This document shows, in pieces, positions 1 to 8,986 of a stretch of 64,000 nt of DNA. The stretch comes from Corynebacterium hindlerae. GTDB taxonomy: Bacteria; Actinomycetota; Actinomycetes; Mycobacteriales; Mycobacteriaceae. The notes under the pieces are model-generated. The model had not been told where the DNA came from. It saw nothing but the letters and a program-made list of their open reading frames with translations, and ran no database searches. Each line of letters begins with the position of its first letter. The first letter of the stretch is position 1. The stretch is from NCBI RefSeq assembly GCF_014117265.1, contig NZ_CP059833.1, positions 1,767,069 to 1,831,068 of the forward strand, given 5' to 3'. Both the position numbers and the translations under genes were made by a program.

Positions 1-239
1 ACGGTGGCTTCCGGTTCGATATGTTCGCCGACCTCTGCAGATAGTTCAGCGCCACGGTTTAGGAGCCAGCGACCGATGGCGTCGAAACGCGGGCGGTACG
101 CTGCGGTAGGGCGACCCCCGAGGATGGCGCCCAACCCCATGTCGATGTTCGGAGCATCCCATACCAGCAGCAAAGTCTGCGGTGGTTCGAAGTCCTGTGG
201 GTGATCGGAGTAGTTGTGCATGAATTCGTGAGCAGACAT
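1..239 (-). CDS. NYN-domain (PIN-like) putative nuclease, partial
   Basis: This is the N-terminal part of a gene that leaves the window at its left edge; 79 residues are visible. The ATG is at 237-239, two bases beyond the trmB stop on the same strand, so the two genes are probably translated as one unit. The stretch LLLVWDAPNIDMGLGAILGG at about residues 22-41 looks like the first beta strand and acidic metal site of a NYN/PIN-fold domain (LabA/DUF88 type). Such proteins are usually metal-dependent RNases. M. tuberculosis has the same order (Rv0207c next to the trmB homologue). The substrate cannot be inferred, and the C-terminus is not visible. Confidence 0.7.
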   Translation of the reverse strand, partial: MSAHEFMHNYSDHPQDFEPPQTLLLVWDAPNIDMGLGAILGGRPTAAYRPRFDAIGRWLLNRGAELSAEVGEHIEPEAT

Positions 240-241
240 GG

Positions 242-1039
242 TTACGCCTCCTGCGCTGGTGCGTCGGTGCGCTGCCAGAGGAACTCAGTGATCACATGCT
301 CTTTTTCCAGGCCCTTGCCTTCGAATTTGGTGATTACTTGGCGGTCCGTGAGCTGCGGGCACTCCGGCCACGGCCAGCCCTTGAACTCGAGCAACGGCTC
401 CACATGGACCAATTCTTGGATCCATTCCGCGTAGTCAGCGTGGTCGGTGGCCACGTGAAGAACACCACCTGGCTTCAGGCGAGTGGCGATCAGATGCAGC
501 ACACCGGACTGGATGATGCGGCGCTTGTGGTGGCGTGCCTTCGGCCATGGGTCTGGGAAGTAAATGCGGACACCATCGAGCGACTGCTCTGGCAGCATGC
601 GGTTGAGAACTTCGACGCCGTCGCCACGTACGAGCCGGATGTTGCTGAGGTTTTCGCGGACCGCAGCGCCCATCAGCTTAGCCAGGCCCGGCTTGTAGAT
701 TTCACAAGCAATGATGTTCGTGTCTGCTTCGAGTGGTGCCATGGCGGCGGTAGAAGTGCCGGTGCCGGAGCCGATTTCGAGGATCGTCTTAGCTCCGGTG
801 CGACCGAACCATTCGTCTAGGTCAATGACCTCGTCGGCGAGAACTTTGCCCATGGCTGGCCAGTTCTCGTCCCACATCTTGGTTTGATTGGGGGTTAGGG
901 TTCCGCGACGGAAACTCATGGAGCCCAGGCGCGGGTAGTCCAAGCCGTCGTTGAATTCGGACTGGAGCGGGCGACCGAAAGGGACGTTGCCAACAGTGGT
1001 GCCGTGCGAATCGGAATGAGAAGAATCAGTATTATGCAT
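242..1039 (-). CDS. trmB: tRNA (guanine-N7-)-methyltransferase TrmB
   Basis: SAM-dependent enzyme that forms 7-methylguanosine at position 46 in the variable loop of tRNAs. The 265-residue protein has the SAM-binding motif EIGSGTGT (residues 88-95), the family signature [15 protein letters not shown] (about 160-174) and a C-terminal TKFEGKG motif that closes the active site. Its length is normal for actinobacterial TrmB, which carries an N-terminal extension. It lies directly upstream of the NYN-domain gene and is divergent from the uncharacterised gene at 1157. The ATG at 1039 begins a His/Ser-rich, probably disordered tail, so the exact start is less certain than the family. Confidence 0.95.
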   Translation of the reverse strand: MHNTDSSHSDSHGTTVGNVPFGRPLQSEFNDGLDYPRLGSMSFRRGTLTPNQTKMWDENWPAMGKVLADEVIDLDEWFGRTGAKTILEIGSGTGTSTAAMAPLEADTNIIACEIYKPGLAKLMGAAVRENLSNIRLVRGDGVEVLNRMLPEQSLDGVRIYFPDPWPKARHHKRRIIQSGVLHLIATRLKPGGVLHVATDHADYAEWIQELVHVEPLLEFKGWPWPECPQLTDRQVITKFEGKGLEKEHVITEFLWQRTDAPAQEA

Positions 1040-1156
1040 CGCTGTCTATTTTGCCTTTCCGCCGGTCAAGACACAACATGCAGCTAAAACTTGCAGCTGC
1101 GCAGAAAGTGGGGTGCAATGGCGGGCAAAGGTTGTTGTTTCAGTGGGGGCTGAAAA

Positions 1157-2188
1157 TTGGGGGACATTGGACTTTCACAATTGCGGGAGATAGCTGCCCG
1201 GCACGACTCGCGCCCTGAGGTGGCTGCGGCGCTGCGGCGCAGCCGGGAAATACCTCGGGTAGGTGCGTGCACGCTTGAGGTAGCGTTGCCGATCGAGCTT
1301 CCCGACGCCCACAGCGTCCAGCTCACCTGGCCCGCTATTGGGGTGGACGTGGACGTGATTTTCCTGGTGCATGATGGGCCGCTCAGCGCGCGGGTGCGCG
1401 ACCGGATAGCGGCGGGACCAGCGGAGTTTGTGCTGGTGCCTCGGGCTGCAGAGATCGCGGCGGCGTGGGAAAGCTTGGACCCGGAGGTTATTGAGCGGGC
1501 GCGGGCCCGCAGCTTGTGGCAGGCGCTGGCGGCGATGGGGATTGCCGTTCCGGCTGCGCAGAGCAGTGGTGGACAGGCCGCATCCTGCAGTGTGTCGGTG
1601 GTGGGGCCAGTAGCCGAAGACCGCGAGCGGGTAGCCATGCAGCTTCACGACGCCGGATTCACCCTCGTCGCTAGCCCCGCAGCCGATGTGGTGGTGGCGG
1701 TCGCACCGACCACAGGCTGGGGAGCTGCTGATTTTACGCAGCTAGACAGTGTTTTTGCGCAAGTAGGGCGGGTGGTTGCTACCGCTCCAGTTCCGCGCCA
1801 GGTGTGTCCTGAAGTGTGGGTTGTGACTGAGGAAAACCTTGCCGATGCGGTTTCTCGGTGTGTCGCCTTGCCTCCGCTTGCCCCGCTGCCGACTGCGGTG
1901 CCAGGGGCCTGGGAAAAGGGTGCGGCCCGGTTGGAACGAGTGGGCGGGCACACCGGTTGGGTGGTTCCACTGAGCGACGCACTGGTTATAACCGCTATTA
2001 CGTTTGTGGGGTTCTCTCGACTTATACACGGGGAGCTTGCCATGATCTTTGCAGTCATTGTGGGGACAATTCGTGCCTGGGTCAGGCTCCGAGTGGGTGG
2101 GGGCGCTAGTTCGGTGGTTGGGGCGCCTCGCGACTCTCGACCTGGTGCGTGGGTGCGCCGGAAACTGGCGGGACAAGTGCGGGGGTGA
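1157..2188 (+). CDS. Conserved actinobacterial protein of unknown function (Rv0209-like position)
   Basis: I do not recognise a characterised domain. The 343-residue product has an N-terminal alpha/beta part with repeated hydrophobic strands (such as VDVDVIFLVHDG near residue 75 and ADVVVAVAPTTGW near 180). A C-terminal hydrophobic stretch around residues 270-300 could be one or two membrane segments, followed by an Arg-rich tail. The start is a TTG at 1157, the first possible start after an in-frame stop at 1151; TTG 1181 is an alternative. It occupies the place of Rv0209 between trmB and pckA in M. tuberculosis. Its end overlaps the next gene by GTGA, suggesting coupling. Confidence 0.6.
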   Translation: MGDIGLSQLREIAARHDSRPEVAAALRRSREIPRVGACTLEVALPIELPDAHSVQLTWPAIGVDVDVIFLVHDGPLSARVRDRIAAGPAEFVLVPRAAEIAAAWESLDPEVIERARARSLWQALAAMGIAVPAAQSSGGQAASCSVSVVGPVAEDRERVAMQLHDAGFTLVASPAADVVVAVAPTTGWGAADFTQLDSVFAQVGRVVATAPVPRQVCPEVWVVTEENLADAVSRCVALPPLAPLPTAVPGAWEKGAARLERVGGHTGWVVPLSDALVITAITFVGFSRLIHGELAMIFAVIVGTIRAWVRLRVGGGASSVVGAPRDSRPGAWVRRKLAGQVRG

Positions 2189-2508
2189 ATGAGGGAATGA
2201 ATTGGCTCACGGTTGTTGAACAGCTGTTAGGTGTTGAGGGTGGTGGCGGCGTTAGCCCCGAGAGCTGGGACCTTGGTGCGGATGCACACTATGAGTATGA
2301 CGAGCAAGGGGTCACGGTATTTGCCGATCTTGACGGCGACGGTCAGATCGACCAGGTCTCCCGAATGGAGTTTTCCGGACATTCCTGCACGTTGTCCATC
2401 GATGACGGGGGTTGGGGAAGTTGGATTGAAGAATCCCCTGAAAGGGGGGAAGAAAATGAGGGATGGGCCACACAGACGGCTGTGGAATACCCAAAAGGAT
2501 GGGGGTAG
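2185..2508 (+). CDS. Small conserved protein with Asp/Gly-rich calcium-loop-like motif
   Basis: A 107-residue product starting at GTG 2185, which overlaps the stop of the preceding gene; ATG 2197 is an equally possible start. The only recognisable stretch is VFADLDGDGQIDQVSRMEF, an EF-hand-like DxDxDG loop also found in DUF6802-type actinobacterial proteins of the form DYDGDG. There is no signal peptide or membrane segment. The C-terminal third is acidic and Trp-rich. It is probably co-transcribed with the gene at 1157. The function is unknown and the family assignment is an impression, not a match. Confidence 0.5.
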   Translation: MNEGMNWLTVVEQLLGVEGGGGVSPESWDLGADAHYEYDEQGVTVFADLDGDGQIDQVSRMEFSGHSCTLSIDDGGWGSWIEESPERGEENEGWATQTAVEYPKGWG

Positions 2509-2662
2509 CTTACCGGTAATGACAAATTGTGGTCGTTGTCTCATTCGGGAACTGCAAAAGTAGTGCGCATGTGACTAGTCTTGATGAGGAGAACGTAATA
2601 CGAGCCGGTATTCGGCGACCCTAAACGATACGAAGCCAGTTACCGAAAAGTCAGGAGAAACA

Positions 2663-4492
2663 ATGACCGCTGCTGCGATTAAGGGTCTTGTGGGCGAAGC
2701 CCCAACCAACAACGAAGAGATGCTGAGCTGGATTGCGGATGCGGTCGAGTTGTTCACCCCAGAAAAGGTTGTCTTTGCAGACGGCTCCGAAGAAGAGTGG
2801 GCTCGCCTGAGCCAGGAGCTTGTCGACGCAGGAACCTTCATCAAGCTGAACGAAGAGAAGCGACCAAACTCCTTCCTCGCTCGCTCGAACCCATCTGACG
2901 TGGCTCGCGTTGAGTCCCGTACCTTCATCTGCACCGAGACCGAAGACGGTGCCGGCCCAACCAACAACTGGGCTCCTCCAGCTGCAATGAAGGAAGAAAT
3001 GCTGGAGCACTACAAGGGCTGCATGAAGGGCCGCACCATGTACGTGGTCCCATTCTGCATGGGCCCTATCAATGACCCAGAACCAAAGCTGGGCGTGCAG
3101 CTTACCGACTCCGCTTACGTTGTTATGTCCATGCGCATCATGACCCGCATGGGTAAGGAAGCGCTGGACAAGATCGGCGAGAACGGCGATTTCGTCCGCG
3201 CGCTGCACTCCGTGGGTGCTCCTCTGGAGCCAGGTCAGGAAGATGTTCCTTGGCCATGCAACGAGACCAAGTACATTACCCAGTTCCCTGAGACTCGTGA
3301 GATCTGGTCCTACGGTTCCGGCTACGGCGGAAACGCCATCCTGGCTAAGAAGTGCTACGCGCTGCGTATTGCTTCCGCGATGGCTCACGACGAAGGCTGG
3401 ATGGCCGAGCACATGCTCATCCTGAAGCTGAACTCCCCAGAGGGCAAGTCCTACCACGTTGCTGCTGCATTCCCATCCGCATGTGGCAAGACCAACCTGG
3501 CTATGCTCCAGCCAACTATTGAAGGCTGGACCGCTGAGGTCGTCGGTGACGACATCGCTTGGCTGCACATCCGCGAGGACGGTCGCCTGTACGCCGTCAA
3601 CCCAGAGAACGGCTTCTTCGGCGTTGCCCCTGGCACCAACTACGCCTCTAACCCGAACGCGATGCGCACCATGGAGACAGGCAACGCAATCTTCACTAAC
3701 GTTGCCCTGACCGACGATGGCGATGTGTGGTGGGAAGGCCTCGAGGGCGAGCCACAACACCTCATCGACTGGAAGGGTAACGACTGGACCCCAGAATCCG
3801 GCGAGCTGTCCTCCCACCCGAACTCCCGCTACTGTGTGCCAATTTCCCAGTGCCCAGTTGCCGCACCTGAGTACGACGACTGGAAGGGTGTCCCACTGGA
3901 TGCCATCCTGTTCGGTGGCCGTCGCCCAGACACCGTGCCACTGGTCACCCAGGCATTCGACTGGGAGCACGGCACCATGATCGGCGCCCTGCTGGCCTCC
4001 GGCCAGACCGCCGCTTCCGCGGAAGCTAAGGTCGGTGCCCTGCGCCACGACCCAATGGCAATGCTGCCATTCATCGGCTACAACGCCGGCGAGTACCTGC
4101 AGCACTGGATCGACATGGGTCGCAAGGGTGGCGACAAGATGCCAGCTATCTTCCTGGTCAACTGGTTCCGTCGTGGCGAAGATGGTCGCTTCCTGTGGCC
4201 AGGCTTCGGTGACAACTCCCGCGTCCTCAAGTGGATCGTGGACCGTGTCGAAGGACGCGTCGAGGCTGACGAGACCGTCGCAGGCCTCACCGCCCGCGTT
4301 GAAGACCTGGACCTGACCGGCCTGGATACCCCAGAAGAGGACGTCAAGGAAGCTCTCACCGCACCTGCAGAACAGTGGGCACGCGACATTGCCGACAACG
4401 AAGAGTGGCTGACCTTCCTGGGGCCAAAGGTTCCAGCTGAGGTACACGCTCAGTTCGACGCACTGAAGAAGCGCATCGCAGACGCCAAGTAA
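2663..4492 (+). CDS. pckG: Phosphoenolpyruvate carboxykinase (GTP)
   Basis: Cytosolic gluconeogenic enzyme converting oxaloacetate and GTP to phosphoenolpyruvate, CO2 and GDP; it is the main anaplerotic-node enzyme working toward PEP in corynebacteria. The 609 residues match the usual GTP-PEPCK length. Visible motifs are the P-loop with the reactive cysteine [12 protein letters not shown] (about 269-280), GDDIAWL of kinase-2, the nucleotide and substrate loop [12 protein letters not shown], and [12 protein letters not shown]. The ATG at 2663 is preceded by AGGAGA with good spacing. Codon use is strongly biased (CCA proline, GGC/GGT), as expected for a highly expressed gene. It ends at a long bidirectional terminator. 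Confidence 0.97.
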   Translation: MTAAAIKGLVGEAPTNNEEMLSWIADAVELFTPEKVVFADGSEEEWARLSQELVDAGTFIKLNEEKRPNSFLARSNPSDVARVESRTFICTETEDGAGPTNNWAPPAAMKEEMLEHYKGCMKGRTMYVVPFCMGPINDPEPKLGVQLTDSAYVVMSMRIMTRMGKEALDKIGENGDFVRALHSVGAPLEPGQEDVPWPCNETKYITQFPETREIWSYGSGYGGNAILAKKCYALRIASAMAHDEGWMAEHMLILKLNSPEGKSYHVAAAFPSACGKTNLAMLQPTIEGWTAEVVGDDIAWLHIREDGRLYAVNPENGFFGVAPGTNYASNPNAMRTMETGNAIFTNVALTDDGDVWWEGLEGEPQHLIDWKGNDWTPESGELSSHPNSRYCVPISQCPVAAPEYDDWKGVPLDAILFGGRRPDTVPLVTQAFDWEHGTMIGALLASGQTAASAEAKVGALRHDPMAMLPFIGYNAGEYLQHWIDMGRKGGDKMPAIFLVNWFRRGEDGRFLWPGFGDNSRVLKWIVDRVEGRVEADETVAGLTARVEDLDLTGLDTPEEDVKEALTAPAEQWARDIADNEEWLTFLGPKVPAEVHAQFDALKKRIADAK

Positions 4493-4499
4493 CCTTGGA

Positions 4500-4575
4500 C
4501 CGCCAAATTTGGCGTACCGATGGGACGAAAATCGCGAAAATCGTCCCATCCGTACGCTAAATCTGGCGGTTTTTC
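4500..4575. terminator. Long bidirectional terminator between pckG and the methyltransferase gene
   Basis: Arms at 4500-4528 and 4541-4569 form a stem of about 29 bp with three mismatches around a 12-nt A-rich centre. A run of five T follows on the plus strand (4570-4574). It separates convergent genes, and the TAG stop of the minus-strand methyltransferase (4557-4559) lies inside the right arm. Confidence 0.85.
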
Positions 4576-5330
4576 TGTATTACGATCACTAGGTTGCTCA
4601 CTAAAAACTCCCTCAACACCGGCACTTTCACGAGCCACCATGCCCACCGCGGGTGATAACGAGGGAAAAGCCCGACACATGTGCCTCCGCGCACGGACTG
4701 GGCCCAATGGATACCTTCGGCGCAGGAGACATCGAAAAGCGATTCGCCGAAGACATTTTTCGGAGGCTTGCCGTGCACCCGGCTGTAGCGGTCCCGGGCC
4801 CACGCCCCACCTACGTAGTGCTGCCACAACCCGGTTTCGTGACCACCGAAGGGGCCGAGCCAGATGGTGTAGCTGAGTACTACTAGTCCGCCGGGCCGGG
4901 TGACGCGCAGCATCTCTTCACCCATGCGCCACGGATCTGGAATGTGCTCTGCCACGTTGGAGGAGAAGGTTAGATCGAACGACGAGGTGGCGAATGGCAG
5001 GCATTGCCCGTCGGCGCGCACGGCAGTCGGGGTCGGAAGGCTGGAGCTGTGTAGTTCGGCGGTAGAAGGTTCGACGCTGATATAGGAGCAGTTGTTGGCA
5101 GCGAACTCCGCACCGAAATAGCCGGGGCCTCCTCCCACATCGAGCACCGCAGCACCTGTGAGTGGCTGGTGTTTCACGTCGTGGTGGAGCGCGTCCAGTT
5201 GGGTGAAGGTGTCAGCAGCTAACCCGTGGTAGAACTCGTCGGGGTGGGTTTGTTCTTTGGGGAAGGAACGCAGCAGTCGGAGCGAGCGCCCGAGAGTTGC
5301 GAGACGTCGGGTGTGATGGAGCTTGGGCAC
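4557..5330 (-). CDS. mtrP: Class I SAM-dependent methyltransferase, MtrP/Rv0224c-like
   Basis: A 257-residue Methyltransf_11-type protein. It has motif I VLDVGGGPGYFG (62-73), an acidic residue after the second strand (SVEPS), the motif-II region SSFDLTFSSNVAEHIPDP and motif III RPGGLVVLSYT. Position, strand and neighbours equal Rv0224c of M. tuberculosis and, as I recall, C. glutamicum NCgl2764 (MtrP), reported to be needed for efficient transport of trehalose mycolates. That role is from the literature and inferred here by synteny. It is divergent from the glycosyltransferase with only 26 bp between starts. The symbol rests on synteny. Confidence 0.75.
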   Translation of the reverse strand: MPKLHHTRRLATLGRSLRLLRSFPKEQTHPDEFYHGLAADTFTQLDALHHDVKHQPLTGAAVLDVGGGPGYFGAEFAANNCSYISVEPSTAELHSSSLPTPTAVRADGQCLPFATSSFDLTFSSNVAEHIPDPWRMGEEMLRVTRPGGLVVLSYTIWLGPFGGHETGLWQHYVGGAWARDRYSRVHGKPPKNVFGESLFDVSCAEGIHWAQSVRGGTCVGLFPRYHPRWAWWLVKVPVLREFLVSNLVIVIQKNRQI

Positions 5331-5356
5331 ACCAGCATTGTAGGCTGTCCACAGAG

Positions 5357-6508
5357 ATGAATATTTTATTGCTGTGTTGGCGGGATACTGCGCATCCGCA
5401 GGGTGGCGGTAGTGAGCGTTATCTGGAGCGTGTTGCGGAGTATGCGGCGCGCCGGGGACACCGGGTTATGTATCGCACGGCTGCGGTGAGCCGGAAGCCT
5501 GCCCGGGAAACAAAGGGCGGGGTGGAGTTTCGGCGTCGGGGTGGCCGGATGTCGGTGTATGTGACTGCGGCACTGGAAATGCTCATGGGCGTGTACCGGG
5601 ATGTTGACGTGGTGGTAGACACCCAAAATGGGATCCCGTTTTTTGCGAAGTGGTGGCTGCGTCGGCCGACCGTTGTGCTGACTCATCACTGCCATCGCGA
5701 GCAGTGGCCGGTTGCTGGGCCGGTGTTGGCGCGCCTGGGCTGGTTTTTGGAAGGCACCGTCGCGCCGTTTGCTTACCGACGCTCCCAGTACATCACCGTC
5801 TCCGAACCCTCGGCACGGGAGCTGACGGAACTTGGGGTCAATCGGGAGCGGATCGCGATTGTCCGCAATGGTTTGGATCCTGTGCCCGCATTCACGCCCC
5901 TGGCCGAGGACGGCAGGGTCCACCTGGTGACGTTGTCGCGCCTGGTGCCCCACAAGCAGATCGAGCACGCAATGGACGTGGTGGCGGCCCTCGCGCCACA
6001 CCACGATGTGGTCCTGGACGTGATCGGTTCCGGCTGGTGGGAAGACGAACTTCGCCAGTACGCCCGGGAGGTTGGGGTGGATAGCCGGGTGGTGTTCCAC
6101 GGGCACGTATCAGAAGAAACCAAACATGCGCTGCTGGCGCGCGCAGCGGTGCACCTGATGCCGAGCCGGAAGGAGGGCTGGGGCTTGGCCGTCATGGAAG
6201 CCGGACAGCACGGGGTACCAACGGTGGGTTATTCCAGCTCGGCGGGGCTGCGGGACTCCGTGATCGATGGCGAGACTGGGCTGCTCGTGCGGGATAAAGC
6301 CGGGCTGATTCAGGCGGTGTACGAGATGACTTTGGACGAGGGGCGTCGGCAAGCCTTGGGCGAGGCCGCGCGACTCAGGGCGCGGGAGTTTTCCTGGGCG
6401 CACACCGGGGCAGACTTCCTCCAGGTCGTCGCAGCGGTAGCACACTCGCAACGCCCGTCGCGAGCCAGCCGAGCAGCAGAATCAACCCGAGATACCACCG
6501 CCAAGTAG
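5357..6508 (+). CDS. GT4-type glycosyltransferase, Rv0225-like
   Basis: A 383-residue GT-B fold glycosyltransferase. The N-terminal domain begins NILLLCWRDTAHPQGGGSER, the GT4 acceptor-side glycine-rich loop. The C-terminal domain has LSRLVPHKQIEHAM (about 198-211) and the EX7E-type donor site MPSRKEGWGLAVMEAG (about 267-282). The start was set at ATG 5357, where the conserved MNILLL strand begins, rather than at an upstream in-frame codon at 5297 that would overlap the methyltransferase. By synteny it works in envelope glycolipid assembly; donor and acceptor are unknown. Its last 134 bp are antisense to the 3' end of the next gene. Confidence 0.85.
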   Translation: MNILLLCWRDTAHPQGGGSERYLERVAEYAARRGHRVMYRTAAVSRKPARETKGGVEFRRRGGRMSVYVTAALEMLMGVYRDVDVVVDTQNGIPFFAKWWLRRPTVVLTHHCHREQWPVAGPVLARLGWFLEGTVAPFAYRRSQYITVSEPSARELTELGVNRERIAIVRNGLDPVPAFTPLAEDGRVHLVTLSRLVPHKQIEHAMDVVAALAPHHDVVLDVIGSGWWEDELRQYAREVGVDSRVVFHGHVSEETKHALLARAAVHLMPSRKEGWGLAVMEAGQHGVPTVGYSSSAGLRDSVIDGETGLLVRDKAGLIQAVYEMTLDEGRRQALGEAARLRAREFSWAHTGADFLQVVAAVAHSQRPSRASRAAESTRDTTAK

Positions 6509-7868
6509 GCGGTTGGGGATCCCCGATGGGAGTGAGCTGGCCGTCAGCGTAGATCGAGTCAATACCCATACCGCGCAGCCCCGCGGTATCGCCCCGCTGC
6601 CACAGCTGGTGTGCCTCGACGAACCGCGAGGACGGGTAATCGACGGGAACGCCATCAACCGTGAGCGCACCGTTTTCCACCACGGCGATCGCCTTGGGCA
6701 GTGGGTGTGCGGTGGGGGTGCCGTCGATAAGCGTGAGCGTGGTGAGCTCCGGAACGAACACCTCCCGCCCCGCTGCCTCAGTGTGAAGCTCACCCAGCAG
6801 CGCAGGCTCCGGCACCGGCCGCAGCTTCTCGACGGCTATCGGCGCGTCCCACACCTGCCCTAGCGCAGCGCAGAGAGCAACCACCGCGAGTGCTCGCGGA
6901 CGCACTTGCGCTGCCAGGAACACATACGCCGGAATGGCAAAGAGCAGCAGTTTGTGCGAATCGCGAAACAGGGCGGCACCAGGCACCCGAGCACTCAGTA
7001 ATCTCGCCACATCCGGCACGAACGCCAGCGCAACCGTCAGTGCCAGCGCGAGCGCCCCCAAAGCCGCGAGCCGCCGCGGAATCCGGTGGGAAAACAGCAC
7101 CAAAATCCCAAAAAGCATCACGCCCAAGACGGCCCACCCGGAGTCCCGAGAAGCGGGCACAGCGGCAGAATTCCAGATACCGCCCAAACCCAACACCGCC
7201 CCCACGGTGCCCACCCACTGCTCAGCGCGGGCCGAAAACAGTGCGCCACCAGCAGGAAGCGCGGTCGCGGGGGATAGCAGACTAGGAACGAGCCACGGGG
7301 CGGAGAGCGCTGCGCCCCACACGGCAAGCAACCACCGGCGGCTCAGCAGCACCGCCACCGCCGTCGAGACCACCGCGCCCGTTGGGGTGAGCGAGGCCAA
7401 CCACAATGCCGGAAGGAGAACCCGCCACCTGCCAGTCAGCGCCCACACGGCGATCCCGGGCAGCAGCCACGCGGCGATCACCAGGCTCCACTGGCCCTGC
7501 AGCAGCCGCTCCACCACAAACGGGTTGACCAGTGTGACCGTCAGGGCGAGCAGCGTCCCGAGCACGCCGGCCCGGGTATGTTTCGCAACGGCCGCCGCGC
7601 CCCACGCACCCCACACCGAGCCCACGAGCAGCAGCCCTCGAGCCACCCAAGAAGCAGGAAGGACAAAACCCAGCAGCGCCAATGCTCCGTCCTGGGGTGC
7701 ATTCCGGGCGGGCACATCCCCAAAACCCAGGGCCGACTGGTGCAACGCCATGTGGTCAAACACGGACATGTCCCGGTACAGCAACACCCCAGGGGCGGCG
7801 AGTGACCACAACAAGCCACCGATCAGCACCGCTGACCAGCACACGAAAAGTGCACGTCTAACCATCAT
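6375..7868 (-). CDS. Polytopic membrane protein, Rv0226c-like
   Basis: About 497 residues with roughly ten hydrophobic helices, starting VRRALFVCWSAVLIGGLLWS. Like AftD two genes on, it has GT-C-like features: an N-terminal helix followed by an extracytoplasmic loop (SVFDHMALHQSALGFGD), many helices, then a soluble part. ATG 7868 or 7865 is preferred over GTG 7883; either overlaps the stop of the upstream DUF3068 gene (7858), indicating translational coupling. The order equals Rv0226c-Rv0227c. It is probably an envelope glycan or lipid enzyme or transporter. The 3' end overlaps the convergent glycosyltransferase by 134 bp. Confidence 0.75.
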   Translation of the reverse strand: MMVRRALFVCWSAVLIGGLLWSLAAPGVLLYRDMSVFDHMALHQSALGFGDVPARNAPQDGALALLGFVLPASWVARGLLLVGSVWGAWGAAAVAKHTRAGVLGTLLALTVTLVNPFVVERLLQGQWSLVIAAWLLPGIAVWALTGRWRVLLPALWLASLTPTGAVVSTAVAVLLSRRWLLAVWGAALSAPWLVPSLLSPATALPAGGALFSARAEQWVGTVGAVLGLGGIWNSAAVPASRDSGWAVLGVMLFGILVLFSHRIPRRLAALGALALALTVALAFVPDVARLLSARVPGAALFRDSHKLLLFAIPAYVFLAAQVRPRALAVVALCAALGQVWDAPIAVEKLRPVPEPALLGELHTEAAGREVFVPELTTLTLIDGTPTAHPLPKAIAVVENGALTVDGVPVDYPSSRFVEAHQLWQRGDTAGLRGMGIDSIYADGQLTPIGDPQPPTWRWYLGLILLLGWLATGVASVLPLRRPGGSLPRCAPRKTPAP

Positions 7869-8922
7869 GTCCAATGAGGGCACGGCGCAGGAAGATCACA
7901 CCGAGGAAAACGCTGACAGCGGAGCCGACCGTGGTGAGCAACAAACCGATCTCCACCCATTTCAGGGTGCGGAGTCCCTCGTGGGCACGGTTCCACATCT
8001 GCTGTTTGGTGCTTTCATCCCACCGCAATGTTGCGGAGAACAAAGTCCGGGAGCTGTCTGTGTCCGACGCAGCTTCCGCATCGTCACGGGCGAGGAAAAT
8101 ACGCGGGATTTCAACGCTGTCCACAATGGTCCCGGTTTTAGGTTCCACCCAGAGCGTGCGCGTCATGGTGTAGTACTGGTTCAGCACCACGGTGCTGGGT
8201 CCGGATAACCCCGTGCTGGCCAGTTCTTCTTCGGAGTAGAACTGGCGGGCGGGGCCTTTGATGGTGCCGATGCCGAGCTGAATAGGGCTGAGCTTTTGGT
8301 GGAACCGGTATACCTTGGCGCCACGTAGCTGCTCCGCATCGTGGAAATCAATCGGGGTGGAGGTACCTGAGTACTTGTCAAAGAACTGGTAGCTGCGGAA
8401 TTCGGTGGCAAAGGGGAAGGAATACTGTAATCCTTCTCGGGTTTTGTTGGTGAATTCGCGGGAGAACCCAGGGATGGGGGAAGTCGCGGTGAGAGAGGAG
8501 GCGGGCTCATCCACGGGGAAGGAGGAATGCCGCACCAGGCGCACTTCGTCTTGGGAATCGAACAGCACCTCACCGCTTTCTAGAGTGAGCTGCTCCGTCA
8601 CGCTGTAACGCACCTCTTTGCGCTTTTCCGCTGGTGTGCTGGTGATTGTTTTGGAGGCGGTGGCGGTCGAGCGGTGCACGTAGCAGCTCAGATCGCTGGT
8701 GTCCGGGTTGAGGCAGCGCGGATCAGCCACCACTGGTGTGCCCTGCTCCCAGGCTTGTTGGTCGAACCTGACGGCTTCGGCGGGCTCGGTGCTGGTGCGG
8801 ATCGACGCGTTCACCGGCAACAGTCGAACCTGGAACGTGGCGAGTGTTGGTCCCACGGCACGCAACGACAACAGGACCAGTGCGAGCGCGAATGCGATCA
8901 CAGCTTGAGTCTTTTTCGTCAC
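7858..8922 (-). CDS. DUF3068 (PorA-like) membrane protein, Rv0227c-like
   Basis: A 354-residue protein with one N-terminal membrane helix (AVIAFALALVLLSLRAVGPT), a large extracytoplasmic beta-rich domain and one C-terminal helix (VEIGLLLTTVGSAVSVFLGV) followed by a basic tail. This is the DUF3068 layout. As I recall, the C. glutamicum orthologue at this position (NCgl2760) is required for lipomannan maturation and lipoarabinomannan synthesis; that role is taken from literature by synteny. It is upstream of, and overlaps, the polytopic membrane protein gene, and is divergent from the acyltransferase at 8987. Confidence 0.8.
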   Translation of the reverse strand: MTKKTQAVIAFALALVLLSLRAVGPTLATFQVRLLPVNASIRTSTEPAEAVRFDQQAWEQGTPVVADPRCLNPDTSDLSCYVHRSTATASKTITSTPAEKRKEVRYSVTEQLTLESGEVLFDSQDEVRLVRHSSFPVDEPASSLTATSPIPGFSREFTNKTREGLQYSFPFATEFRSYQFFDKYSGTSTPIDFHDAEQLRGAKVYRFHQKLSPIQLGIGTIKGPARQFYSEEELASTGLSGPSTVVLNQYYTMTRTLWVEPKTGTIVDSVEIPRIFLARDDAEAASDTDSSRTLFSATLRWDESTKQQMWNRAHEGLRTLKWVEIGLLLTTVGSAVSVFLGVIFLRRALIGHDG

Positions 8923-8986
8923 GATCTGAGCCTTTCCGTTAGGATCCAGGTACGACGCACACAGCGGGTGAGGGAGGACGTAGCGA

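Noticed and set aside
2651..4549. A 632-residue open frame antisense to pckG
   Set aside because: It is a shadow of the strongly biased codons of pckG, has no domain and would run through the terminator.
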